Source: Streptomyces sp. SW4 | GTDB taxonomy: Bacteria; Actinomycetota; Actinomycetes; Streptomycetales; Streptomycetaceae | Length of the DNA: 64,000 bases | Assembly (NCBI GenBank): GCA_003248315.1 | Contig: QKWM01000004.1 | Location: forward strand, 2,911,001-2,975,000 | Reading direction: 5' to 3' | Part shown: positions 14,866 to 24,780 of the stretch, one piece after another | Position numbering within the stretch: the stretch's first letter is position 1 | How the letters are laid out: the number at the start of each line of letters is the position of its first letter | Made by a program: the position numbers and the translations under genes | Notes under the pieces: model-generated | Told to the model about the DNA's origin: nothing | What the model saw: the letters and a program-made list of their open reading frames with translations, nothing else | The model's database searches: none

Positions 14866-16174
14866 CTATAGACGTCCCGCGGCCTTCAGGGCCAGGTAGG
14901 CGTCGGACAACGCCGGCGGCAGTTCCTCCGGGGTCGCGTCGACCACCGTCACACCGTGACGACGGAGCTGTTCCGCCGTCCGCTCGCGTTCGGACTGGGC
15001 CTGGGCCGCCGCTGCGGCCTCGTACACGGAGTCCGTGGTGCCACGGGCCTTCGCCATGCGGGCGACGTGCGGGTCCGCCACCGACGCCAGCAGGATCGTG
15101 TGCCGTTGGGTGAGCTGGGCGAGGACGGGGAGCAGGCCCTCCTCGATCGGCGCCGGGTCCAGCGTCGTGAGAAGCACGATCAGGGACCGGCGCGGCGCCG
15201 AACGCAGAGCGGTCGCCGTCAGCCCCCGGGCGTCGGTCTCGAGCAGCTCCGGCTCCAGTGTGGCCATCGCGTTGACCAGCGCGGGCAGCAGCTCGCCGGC
15301 GGTGCGGCCCTGGACACGGGCCCGGACCCGGCGGTCGTAGGCGAGGAGGTCCACGCGGTCGCCGGCGCGGGAGGCCAGGGCGGCCAGCAGCAGTGCCGCG
15401 TCCATGGAGGCGTCGAGGCGGGGGCGTCGCCCACGCGGCCGGCGGAGGTGCGGCCGGTGTCGAGGACGAGCAGGATGTGGCGGTCGCGCTCGGGGCGCCA
15501 GGTGCGGACGGCCACGGTGCTCTGGCGGGCCGTGGCGCGCCAGTCGATGGACCGGGTGTCGTCACCGGGGACGTACTCGCGCAGGCTGTCGAACTCCGTG
15601 CCCTCGCCGCGGGTCAGGACGCTGGTGCGGCCGTCCAGCTCCCGCAGCCGGGCCAGCTTGGACGGCAGGTGCTTGCGGCTGGTGAACGGCGGCAGGGCGC
15701 GGACCGTCCACGGGACTCTGTGGGTGCCCTGCCGGGAGAACAGGCCGAGGGGCCGTAGGAGCGGACCGTGACGCGGTCGGCCTGGTGGTCGCCGCGGCGG
15801 GTCGGCCGTAGGCGCGTCGTGATGCGGCGGCGCTCGCCGGCCGGAACGGTCAGACGGTGGCGGGACGAGGCCGTCTCCGTGCCCGGCTGCCAGCTGCTGG
15901 GCGGCCAGGCGTCGCGGAGACGGGCGCGGAGCGGACGGCCCGACGGATTGGTGAGGGTGAGGGTCACCTCGGCCGTGTCGCCCAGGCGTACGGAGGTGTC
16001 GCCGGAGCGGGCCAGCCGCAGGCGTCGTACGGGGGCCGCGAGGGCGTAGTCGCAGGCGCAGGCGACCGCCAGCGGGCCGTTCACCGCGAGGATGCCAGTC
16101 CAGCCGGGTTCCCAGATGCCGACGGGGAGGGAGCCGAGGGCCGCGAGGAGCGCGGCGCGTCCGGTGAGCGCCAT
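14866..16174 (-). CDS. DUF58 family protein
   Basis: About 436 residues. Two N-terminal membrane segments (AALLAALGSLPVGIWEPGW, ILAVNGPLAVACACDYALA) precede a beta-rich region and the DUF58 core, with the hallmark EFDSLREYVPGDDTRSIDWR and a VWA-like segment HILLVLDTGRTSAG. Two -1 slips near 15757 and 15410 must be repaired. The ATG at 16174-16172 overlaps the stop of the MoxR gene (TGATG), implying translational coupling. DUF58 proteins pair with MoxR AAA+ ATPases; together they are thought to act as chaperone-like modules for membrane or envelope proteins, but no substrate is evident here. Confidence 0.88.
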
Positions 16175-17164
16175 CAGCGGGGAACGGGGACGTGGGCGAG
16201 GATCGCGTTGATCACGGAGTCGGCCGTCACGCCCTCCATCTCGGCCTCCGGGCGGAGCTGCACGCGGTGCCGGAGGGTCGGCAGAGCGAGGGCCTTCACG
16301 TCGTCCGGGGTGACGTAGTCGCGGCCGGTCAGCCAGGCCCACGCGCGCGCGGTGGACAGCAGCGCGGAGGCGCCTCGCGGGCTCACGCCGAGCGCGAGGG
16401 AGGGGGACTCGCGTGTGGCCCGGCAGATGTCGACGACGTATGCGGTGATCTCCGGGGAGACCGTGGTCTTGGCGACTTCGGCGCGGGCGGCGTCCAGGTC
16501 GGCGGCGTTCGCGACGGGGCGTACGCCGGCGGCGCGCAGGTCGCGCGGGTTGAAGCCCGAGGCGTGGCGGGTGAGGACGTCGATCTCGTCCTGCCGGGAC
16601 GGCAGGGGACGGTCAGCTTGAGGAGGAAACGGTCCAGCTGGGCTTCGGGGAGGGGATAGGTGCCCTCGTACTCGACCGGGTTCTGGGTGGCCGCGACGAG
16701 GAAGGGCTCGGGGAGCGGGCGCGGGGTGCCGTCGACCGTGACCTGGCGTTCCTCCATCGCTTCGAGGAGGGAGGACTGCGTCTTGGGCGGGGTGCGGTTG
16801 ATTTCGTCGGCGAGGAGGAGGTTGGTGAAGACCGGGCCGGGCTGGAAGGAGAACTCGGCGGTGCGGGCGTCGTAGACGAGGGAGCCCGTGACGTCGCTCG
16901 GCATCAGGTCGGGGGTGAACTGGACGCGCTTGGTGTCGAGTTCGAGGGCGGAGGCGAGGGCGCGGACCAGGAGGGTCTTGGCGACGCCGGGGACGCCCTC
17001 GAGCAGGACGTGGCCGCGGCACAGGAGGGCGACGACGAGGCCGGTCACGGCGGGGTCCTGGCCGACCACGGCCTTGGCGATCTCGGCGCGCAGGGCCTCC
17101 AGGGAAGCGCGGGTGTCGCGCGGGTCCCGGGCTGCCCGGCGTTGTCAGTGGTCGGGTCCATCAT
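16174..17164 (-). CDS. MoxR-family AAA+ ATPase
   Basis: About 330 residues of cytoplasmic AAA+ ATPase. Walker A GVPGVAKT lies near residue 55, Walker B LLLADEINRTPPKTQSSLLE with sensor region FLVAATQNPVEYEGTYPLPE follows, and the lid domain ends in LRHRVQLRPEAEMEG. The start ATG 17164 overlaps the stop of the DUF4350 gene by 4 bp (ATGA). Two -1 slips (near 17135 and 16600) are repaired by one base each. Family knowledge: MoxR ATPases work with VWA/DUF58 partners; the adjacent DUF58, DUF4350 and DUF4129 genes are the probable partners. Confidence 0.93.
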
Positions 17165-18388
17165 GGACGGCGTACCTCTCTTTCGAGGGCGTCGAGTCGG
17201 TCGGCGAGGGTGATGAGCGCTGAGTCGTCGGCGGGCGGAGGGCCGAAGAGGAGGGTGTGCGGGGTCTGCCCGCCGTCGTGTTCGCCGGTGAGGTGGGCGG
17301 ACAGTGCGGGGAGCAGGGTCTCGGGCGTGTGCGCCTGGGAGACGGGGATTCCTACGAGGGGGCGAGGCGCGTGCGGGTGGCGGAGCGAAGAGCGGCGGCC
17401 GCGCGGTCGCGGGCGTCGGCCTTGCGGTAGAGGCGGGCGCGGCCTTCGACGGTCTCGGAGGCGCGGATCGCGACGGGGAGTTTCTCGGGCACGAGGGGGC
17501 CGAGTCGGCGTGCCCTCCACAGGGCGGCCAGGGCCGCGGCGATGAACAGCTGCAGCGTGCCCCAGAGCCAGCCGGAGGGGATCAGGTCGAAGAAGCCGCG
17601 TTCCTCTTCCGGGGCGGGGGTGCTGTCGGCGAGCGAGGGGAGGTACCAGACCAGATGGGGGCGGGAGCCGAGCAGTTGCAGGGCCAGCGAGGCGTTGCCG
17701 TGGTCGTCGAGCCGGTCGTTGAAGAAGATGTCGGGCGCGCCGAGGACGACCGTGTCGCCCTGGTCCGTCCCGGCGGGCGTCCCGGGCACCTCCTGCTGGA
17801 CGTCCGGGATGCGCAGCAGGGTGGCCAGGCGCCGGCTCGGGTAGCAGCGGTCGGCGTCGAGGGTGGTGGTGTAGCGCAGGCCGCCGGTGTCGGCGGTGCC
17901 GGCGCGGCGGGCCGCGGGCAGCGCGCAGTGGGGGAGAGCGTCGAGTCGGCGCTGATGGCGGGGTCGGCGGTGACGCCGGGGGCGAGGCGTTCGACGGACG
18001 TGCCGCCGGGGGCGACCAGGACGGTGCGGCCGCCGGACGTGGAGGTGGCCGCGTACAGGTCGGACTGCTGACTCTCGGTCAGGCGGTCGGGGGCGGCGAC
18101 GAGGAGGGTGGTGTCGGGGCCGGCCGCCGCGCGGGCCTCGGCGAGGGTCGTGACGACGCGGGTGGGCACGCCCCGGTCGGCGAGGAGTTCGGCGACGGCG
18201 CGGCTGCCCTGGGGGTCGGCGGAGCGGGGGTCGAGTTCGCCGTGCCGGGCGTCGGAGCGGACGACGGCGATCGCGACGGCCCCGGCGAGGAGCAGGACCA
18301 GGGCGAGGGCGATGCCTCGGGTGCGGGTCCACACCTGGCGGGCGGTGGGCGAGGCCGACGTGGACGGGAGGGTGGCCTCGGTCGTCAT
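17161..18388 (-). CDS. DUF4350-domain membrane protein
   Basis: About 409 residues. One membrane helix near residue 25-45 (GIALALVLLLAGAVAIAVV) is followed by an extracytoplasmic GATase-like DUF4350 domain (ELLADRGVPTRVVTTLAEAR, then LVAAPDRLTESQQSDLYAA), a second helix near residue 285 (WLWGTLQLFIAAALAALWR), and a cytoplasmic tail. Two -1 slips (about 17935 and 17350) are inferred. ATG 18388 overlaps the DUF4129 stop (ATGA) and its own stop overlaps the MoxR start, so the whole run is translationally coupled. Function unknown. Confidence 0.85.
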
Positions 18389-19176
18389 CCGGCGGCTCCC
18401 TGGCGGGTGTGGTGGTCCGCGGTGCGGGTGCTGCTGTCGGTGGTGTGGGCGCCGCCGTCGGACAGGTGCGGCTTGCTGCGTTCCAGGAGGCGGTCGAGGT
18501 CGGCGATGCGCCGGTACGACTGCTGCGTCGCCGTGCGGCCGCCGTATGTGACGTCGTCGAAGTCGCGGGCGGCCGCGCGCAGGGCGTCGGCATGGGCGGG
18601 CAGGGCGCGGCCGGCCTCCGTGGCGGCCTCGTCGGCGGTGCGGCCGGGGCGGGCGTCGAGGAGGGCGCGCTCCTCCAGGGCGCGGACGATGGCCCGCATC
18701 CGTTCCTGGACGGCCTGGTTCCAGTGGCCCTGGGCGGCGTGTGCGTCGGCAGCCGCGCGGTGGTCGGCGGCGCTGCGGGGCCGGTCGTCGAAGACGGCGG
18801 CCGAGGAGACGGGCCGGCGGCGGGGGGTGCCCAGGCGCCACCAGAGGGCACCGAGCACGGCGAGGACGGCGAGGATGATCACGATCAGTCCGAGCGTACC
18901 TCCCGGTGTCGCGGACGAGGCCGCGCCGAACAGGTCGTCGACCCAGTCCCAGAAGGTGTCCAGGGCGCGCTCGAACCAGCTGGGGTCGTTCTCGTGGTAC
19001 ATGCGCTTGGACAGCTCGCGCCGGGCCGCCTCCCGCGCGGGGTCGCGCGGGACGGTCAGCGGCGGTTCGTCGTCGGAGCGCGGCAGCGCCCGGACGACGG
19101 TGTCGCCGGCGCGCAGCGCCGCCCGTACGGCGGCGCCCGGCAGCGCCTCTGTGAGTACTCCCCCCGGCGTGCTCAC
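18385..19176 (-). CDS. DUF4129-domain protein
   Basis: 263 residues. A soluble N-terminal part (LSKRMYHENDPSWFERALD) leads to one membrane helix (TLGLIVIILAVLAVLGALWW, about residue 110-130) and a cytoplasmic DUF4129 region with HWNQAVQERMRAIVRALEER and DFDDVTYGGRTAT. As written, the frame is open into the preceding gene (to 19740), looking like a fusion. I instead place the start at GTG 19176, because the previous protein has a stop at 19183-19181 in its own repaired frame. DUF4129 proteins are often fused to transglutaminase domains elsewhere. Its role here is unknown. Confidence 0.8.
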   Translation of the reverse strand: MSTPGGVLTEALPGAAVRAALRAGDTVVRALPRSDDEPPLTVPRDPAREAARRELSKRMYHENDPSWFERALDTFWDWVDDLFGAASSATPGGTLGLIVIILAVLAVLGALWWRLGTPRRRPVSSAAVFDDRPRSAADHRAAADAHAAQGHWNQAVQERMRAIVRALEERALLDARPGRTADEAATEAGRALPAHADALRAAARDFDDVTYGGRTATQQSYRRIADLDRLLERSKPHLSDGGAHTTDSSTRTADHHTRQGAAG

Positions 19177-19180
19177 CGCA

Positions 19181-20580
19181 TCAGCCCCCGGGGTGGCGCC
19201 GGGCGCGCCGGAGGTGCCGGGGCCGTAGCCCTGGACGCCCGCGGCGCGAGCCAGTTCGAGGTCGAGGGCCTCGCGGCGGATGCGCCGGTCGATGTAGAGG
19301 AGCACGGTGACGCCGGCCGTGATCGGGAAGGTGATCGTGGAGCCGATCACCGAGCCGATGCCGCTGATGACGAGGAACGTCCAGCCGACGTCGCCGGTGC
19401 CTTCGAGGAAGCCGCTCATGCCGTCGCCGTCGACCGCCGCGGCGATGAAGGTGAACGGGATGACGATGATCGACGCGACGACGTTCGCGATGATCGTGGC
19501 GAGCAGCTGGATGCCGAAGATCCGCCACCACGAGCCGCGCACGAGCTTGACGGAACGGCCCATCGCCTTGCCGATGCCCTGCTTCTCCAGCATCAGGGCG
19601 GGGGAGGCCAGGGAGAAGCGGACCATGAGCCACAGGGCCACGACTCCGGCGGCGAGGATGCCGAGCACGGTGAGGGCCACCGCCGCGTCACCGCCCGCGG
19701 TGACGGCGACGAGCAGCCCGGGCAGGGCGCCGGCGGTCACGACGGCCGCGGTGATGAGCAGCAGCAGGACGATCAGGCCGAAGAGCTTCAGGACCTGCGG
19801 GCGGGCGTCCCCCAGGCCTCACGGGCCGTGACCTGCCTGCCGAGCACGGCGCGGCTGGTCACGGTGGTGAGCAGGGCCGTCGCCACGACCGTGCCGATCA
19901 GGGTGATCACGAACAGCGCACCGGAGCTGATCATGGCGTCGGCCAGGGCGTCGCCGAGTTCGCTCAGGGTGGCGCTGGGGTCGTCGAGGGCGTCCGTGCT
20001 GGTGTCCAGGACCAGGCCCTGGAGCAGGACGACGATGACCTCTATGACGACCGCGACGGTCAGGGAGATGCCGAGGACCGTGCGCCAGTGGGTGCGCATG
20101 GTGGAGACGGCTCCGTCGAGGATCTCGCCGACGCCGAGGGGTCGCAGCGGGATCACGCCGGGCTTGGCGGCGGGCGGGGGCCGCCCCAGCCGCCGGGGCC
20201 GCCCCAGCCTCCGTATCCGCCGCCGGGGCCGCCGTGTCCGCCGCCGTAGCCACCGGGACCGCCGGGGCCACCGGGGCCGCCGGGGGCGGGGCGCCCAGCC
20301 CGGGCCGGCGGGCGGGGAGGCGGGCTCTGGCCCGGGCCGGAGGGCGCGGACCACTGGCCGGGGGCGGCTGCTCCTTGGACCACTTCGCGCCGGAGCCCGG
20401 CTGCTCGGGTCCGGGACCGTCCGCCGGCTGCGCGCCCTGCGCCGGGCCGGGCCGGTCGGCCGGCTGCGCGCCCTGCTCGGGCGCCGGGCGGTCGGAGGGC
20501 TCGGCGGGGCCCGACGCGCCGGGCTGCCGCCCGTCGGACGGGGAGGATCCGGGCGAGGCCCAGCCCGGAGTGTCGTTCAT
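19181..20580 (-). CDS. Polytopic membrane protein with GPDPase membrane-domain (glycerophosphoryl diester phosphodiesterase membrane domain)
   Basis: About 467 residues after repair of four -1 slips. The first ~140 residues are a Pro/Gly/Gln-rich cytoplasmic tail containing GGPGG/GGYGG repeats. Then IPLRPLGVGEILDGAVSTMR, the conserved entry to the domain, precedes about six membrane segments. There is no catalytic phosphodiesterase domain, so the family name does not imply that activity. Start ATG 20580 begins MNDTPGWASPGSS. It heads the five-gene minus-strand run and is divergent from mtnA (140 bp apart). The C-terminal end at 19181 depends on restoring one G near 19185. Confidence 0.75.
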
Positions 20581-20720
20581 CGTCGCTCCTTCACGGTGCC
20601 CGTCCGCGGTCGCGGCGGCAGGTTGGCAGCCATCGTGCCATGCAGTGGTCCGGTGAGGACCGGCCACGGTAGGGGGTGCGCACCTTCAATTGTCCGCCGG
20701 ATCGGGGGCAGACTGACCGC

Positions 20721-21860
20721 ATGGCTGATCAGTACGCGCACAGCGGCGAGGACAAGCGGCCGACCGAGATCCCTGCCATCCGCTGGGAAGAACCCCCGAG
20801 GGCCCGGTGCTGGTCCTGCTGGACCAGACGAGGCTGCCGTTCGAGGAGGTGGAGCTGGTCTGCACGGACGCGTCCGCGCTGGTCGAGGCGATCCGGTCGC
20901 TCGCCGTGCGCGGCGCGCCGCTGCTCGGCATCGCGGGCGCGTACGGGGTCGCGCTCGCCGCCGTGCGGGGCTTCGACGTGGACGAGGCCGCCGACGCGCT
21001 GGCCGGTGCCCGGCCCACCGCGGTGAACCTCGCCCTCGGGGTGCGCCGGGCGCAGGCCGCCCACCGGGCCGTGCTCGCCGAGGGCGGCGGTCCCGGGCGG
21101 GCCGCGGAGGCCGCGCTGGCCGCGGCGCGGACGCTGCACCGTCAGGACGCCGAGGCCAGCGCCCGGATGGCCGGGCACGGGCTGGCGCTGCTGGACGAGC
21201 TGCTGCCGGGCGGCGGGCACCGCATCCTGACCCACTGCAACACCGGGGCGCTGGTCTCCGGCGGGGAGGGCACGGCGTTCGCGGTGGCGCTCGCGGCGCA
21301 CCGCGCGGGCCGGCTGCGGCGGCTGTGGGTGGACGAGACCCGCCCGCTGCTCCAGGGTGCCCGGCTGACGGCGTACGAGGCGGCCCGCAACGACATGGCG
21401 TACACGCTGCTCACCGACAACGCGGCCGGTTCGCTGTTCGCGGCCGGTGAGGTGGACGCGGTGCTGATCGGGCGGACCGGATCGCGGCCGACGGGTCGGT
21501 GGCGAACAAGGTGGGGAGCTATCCGCTGGCGGTGCTGGCCCGCTACCACCACGTGCCGTTCATCGTGGTGGCGCCGGTGACCACGGTGGACCCGGACACG
21601 CCCGACGGGGCGTCCATCGAGGTGGAGCAGCGCCCCGGGTACGAGGTGACCGAGGTGACGGCGCCCCAGGTGCCGGTGGCGGGACGGCGGGCGGGATCCC
21701 GATGGCGCCGCTGGGGACGCAGGCGTACAACCCGGCGTTCGACGTGACCCCGCCGGAGCTGGTCACGGCGATCGTCACCGAGGAGGGTGTCGTCTCGCCG
21801 GTGACGGCCGAGGGGCTCGCCGGGCTGTGCGCGGGTTCCCGCCAGGCGGCGTCCGGCTGA
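20721..21860 (+). CDS. mtnA: S-methyl-5-thioribose-1-phosphate isomerase
   Basis: Converts methylthioribose 1-phosphate to methylthioribulose 1-phosphate in methionine salvage; cytoplasmic, about 380 residues. The catalytic pair is visible: Cys in THCNTGALVSGGEGTA (about residue 173) and Asp in GADRIAADGSVANKVG (about 253), with the expected 80-residue spacing. Three -1 slips are repaired: the C run near 20793-20797, GGG near 21470 (giving GADRIAADG) and a G run near 21680. The N-terminal block is RSLAVRGAPLLGIAGAYG. No Shine-Dalgarno sequence is obvious before ATG 20721. The rest of the pathway is not in this window. Confidence 0.93.
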
Positions 21861-21985
21861 GGGGCACCGGGCCCGCCCGGCGGCCGCGGCGGGCGGCGGG
21901 GGCAGACAGTGACGGTGGCGTACGACTATCGTCACGAGGCAGTGACCTGCCTCACCTGCGCCTTCGCCACCGTTATGAGAATGGG

Positions 21986-22674
21986 ATGATGTCGTTTATG
22001 AAGGGACGAGTCCTTGTCGTCGACGACGACACCGCACTGGCCGAGATGCTCGGCATCGTGCTGCGTGGTGAGGGTTTTGAGCCGTCTTTCGTAGCCGACG
22101 GCGACAAGGCGCTGGCCGCCTTCCGCGAGACCAAGCCCGATCTGGTGCTGCTGGACCTGATGCTGCCCGGACGGGACGGCATCGAGGTGTGCCGCCTGAT
22201 CAGGGCCGAGTCGGGTGTGCCGATCGTGATGCTCACGGCCAAGAGCGACACCGTCGACGTGGTGGTGGGCCTGGAGTCGGGCGCCGACGACTACATCGTC
22301 AAGCCGTTCAAGCCGAAGGAGCTGGTGGCCCGGATCCGGGCGCGGCTTCGCCGCTCCGAGGAGCCGGCGCCCGAGCAGCTCGCCATCGGTGACCTGGTGA
22401 TCGACGTCGCCGGTCACTCGGTGAAGCGGGACGGGCAGTCCATCGCGCTGACCCGCTGGAGTTCGACCTGCTGGTCGCGCTGGCCCGCAAGCCGTGGCAG
22501 GTGTTCACCCGCGAGGTCCTCCTCGAGCAGGTGTGGGGCTACCGGCACGCGGCGGACACACGGCTGGTCAACGTGCACGTGCAGCGGCTGCGCTCCAAGG
22601 TCGAGAAGGACCCGGAGAAGCCGGAGATCGTGGTGACCGTCCGTGGTGTCGGGTACAAGGCCGGACCGAGCTGA
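21986..22674 (+). CDS. mtrA: Two-component response regulator MtrA
   Basis: OmpR/PhoB-type transcription regulator, 229 residues, controlling cell-cycle, development and antibiotic-related genes in actinobacteria. The receiver domain has acidic pocket VDDD (13-15), phospho-acceptor Asp57 in LLDLMLPG, and YIVKPFKPKE. The winged-helix domain ends in RLRSKVEKDPEKPEIVVTVR in parts. One -1 slip in the C run at 22452-22454 interrupts the DNA-binding domain; adding a C gives ALTPLEFDLLVALARKPW. The start MMSFMKGR at 21986 is conserved; 21989 is an alternative. It is followed 1 bp later by mtrB and then lpqB, the conserved MtrAB-LpqB module. Confidence 0.96.
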
Positions 22675-22675
22675 C

Positions 22676-24780
22676 ATGTCCGGGGACAGCGCCGCTTCGG
22701 CTCCCGGCCGGTCCGGGGCCCGCGCCGGGCGGCCTGTCGGCCGGACGTCCGCGGGCTCCCGCTGGGGGCGTCTGCTGGAGGGCGGGCTGCTGCACGGCGG
22801 AGTGCAGGGCAGCCCGGTGCTCCGGCTGTTCATGCGCTGGGTGCGCCGGCCGCTGCTGCCCGTGATGCGGCTGTGGCGGCGCAACATCCAGCTCAAGGTC
22901 GTCGTGACCACGCTGCTGATGTCGCTGGGCGTCGTCCTGCTGCTGGGCTTCGTCGTCATCGGTCAGGTCCGCAACGGCCTGCTGGACGCCAAGGTCAAGG
23001 CCTCGCAGAGCCAGGCCACCGGCGGTTTCTCGGTGGCCAAGCAGCGGGCCGACGAGGCGGCGGCCAGCGTCACCGAGGAGGGCGGCACCGCCGCGGACGC
23101 CCGTCCCTCGCAGAACGTCATCCAGTGGATGAGCGAGCTGGTCAAGTCGCTCTCCAGCGGTGGCCAGGGCGCCTTCGAGGTGGTCACCCTGCCCGCGGGC
23201 GGCGACGGCGGCGCCGGGCGCGGTCCGCGCGCCTCCGGCCTGGTCGATCCGACGGCCAGCGTGCCCGAGGCCCTGCGGGAGCGGATCGACAGCAACCCCG
23301 CGGCGGCCCAGAGCTACACCCGCATCATCTACAACTCCAGTGAGGCGTCCCAGCCCGCGCTGGTCATCGGCAAGCAGGTCAACGACCCCAACGGCGACCC
23401 GTACCAGCTGTACTATCTCTTCCCGCTGACCCAGGAGGAGAAGTCGCTGAGCCTGGTCAAGGGCACGCTGGCGACGGCGGGTCTGTTCGTCGTGGTCCTC
23501 CTCGGGGCCATCGCCTGGCTCGTCGTACGGCAGGTCGTCACGCCGGTGCGGATGGCGGCCGGCATCGCCGAGCGGCTGTCCGCCGGGCGGCTCCAGGAAC
23601 GGATGAAGGTCACCGGCGAGGACGACATCGCACGGCTCGGCGAGGCCTTCAACAAGATGGCGCAGAACCTCCAGCAGAAGATCAACCAGCTGGAGGACCT
23701 GTCGCGGATGCAGCGGCGGTTCGTCTCCGACGTGTCGCACGAGCTGCGGACCCCGCTGACCACCGTACGGATGGCGGCCGACGTCATCCACGACGCGCGC
23801 GTGGACTTCGATCCGGTCACCGCGCGGTCGGCCGAGCTGCTCGCCGACCAGCTGGACCGGTTCGAGACGCTCCTCGCGGACCTGCTGGAGATCAGCCGGT
23901 TCGACGCGGGCGCGGCGGCGCTGGAGGCGGAGCCGATAGACCTGCGGGACGTCGTGCACCGTGTCGTCAGCGGGGCGGAGCCGCTCGCCGAGCGCAAGGG
24001 CACGCGGATACGGGTCGTCGGCGACCACCAGCCGGTCGTCGCCGAGGCCGACGCCCGGCGGGTGGAGCGCGTGCTGCGCAACCTCGTCGTCAACGCCGTC
24101 GAGCACGGCGAGGGCAGGGACGTCGTCGTCCGGCTCGCCGCGGCCGGCGGCGCCGTCGCGGTGGCGGTCCGCGACTACGGCGTCGGGCTCAAGCCCGGCG
24201 AGGCGACCCGGGTGTTCAGCCGCTTCTGGCGCGCGGACCCGGCACGCGCGCGTACCACGGGCGGTACGGGCCTGGGGCTGTCCATCGCCCTGGAGGACGC
24301 GCGGCTGCACGGCGGCTGGCTGCAGGCGTGGGGCGAGCCCGGTGGGGGATCGCAGTTCCGGCTGACGCTGCCCAGGACGGCGGACGAGCCGCTGAGGGGC
24401 TCGCCGATACCGCTGGAGCCCGCCGACTCCCGGCGCAACCGCGGACTGGGCGACGCCGGCCTGTCCCCGCGGGGGACACGGGCGCGGCCGTGCCGGCGCA
24501 GAGTACGGCCGGGCAGGTACACGGTCCGGCCGGGCAGGCGCCGGCCGCCCGGCACCGGGACCCGATACCGCCGAAGTCGGCGTCCGCGGTTCCCGCCGAC
24601 CCGGCGGCACTGCCCGGAAGCGGCGCACGCGTGGTGCCGCGGCCCGTCTCGGGCGGGCGCGCCGCGGGCGAGCCGTCCCGCACGCCGGGCGGTTCGGCCC
24701 CGTCCGGCGCGGAGGAGGGCACGGACGGCACCGGGCCGGAGGAATCGAACAGGCAAGGGGAGGCAACTCGTGGGCGCTGA
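22676..24780 (+). CDS. mtrB: Sensor histidine kinase MtrB
   Basis: Membrane-bound kinase partner of MtrA, about 701 residues. Two membrane helices (about residue 74-96 and 264-286) flank an extracytoplasmic sensor region. HAMP follows, then the H box FVSDVSHELRTPLTTVRMA with His355, N-box region RNLVVNAVEHGEGRDVVVRL and ATP-lid DYGVGLKPGEATRVFSRFWR / TGGTGLGLSIALEDARLHGG. A long Pro/Ala-rich C-terminal tail (from about residue 580) needs one C restored near 24470. ATG 22676 lies 1 bp after the mtrA stop. The 3' end overlaps the lpqB start by 11 bp. Confidence 0.95.

Noticed and set aside
18409..21450. 1,013-codon open frame on the plus strand
   Set aside because: Shadow frame opposite DUF4129 and the GPDPase-domain gene and out of frame with mtnA; low-complexity translation.
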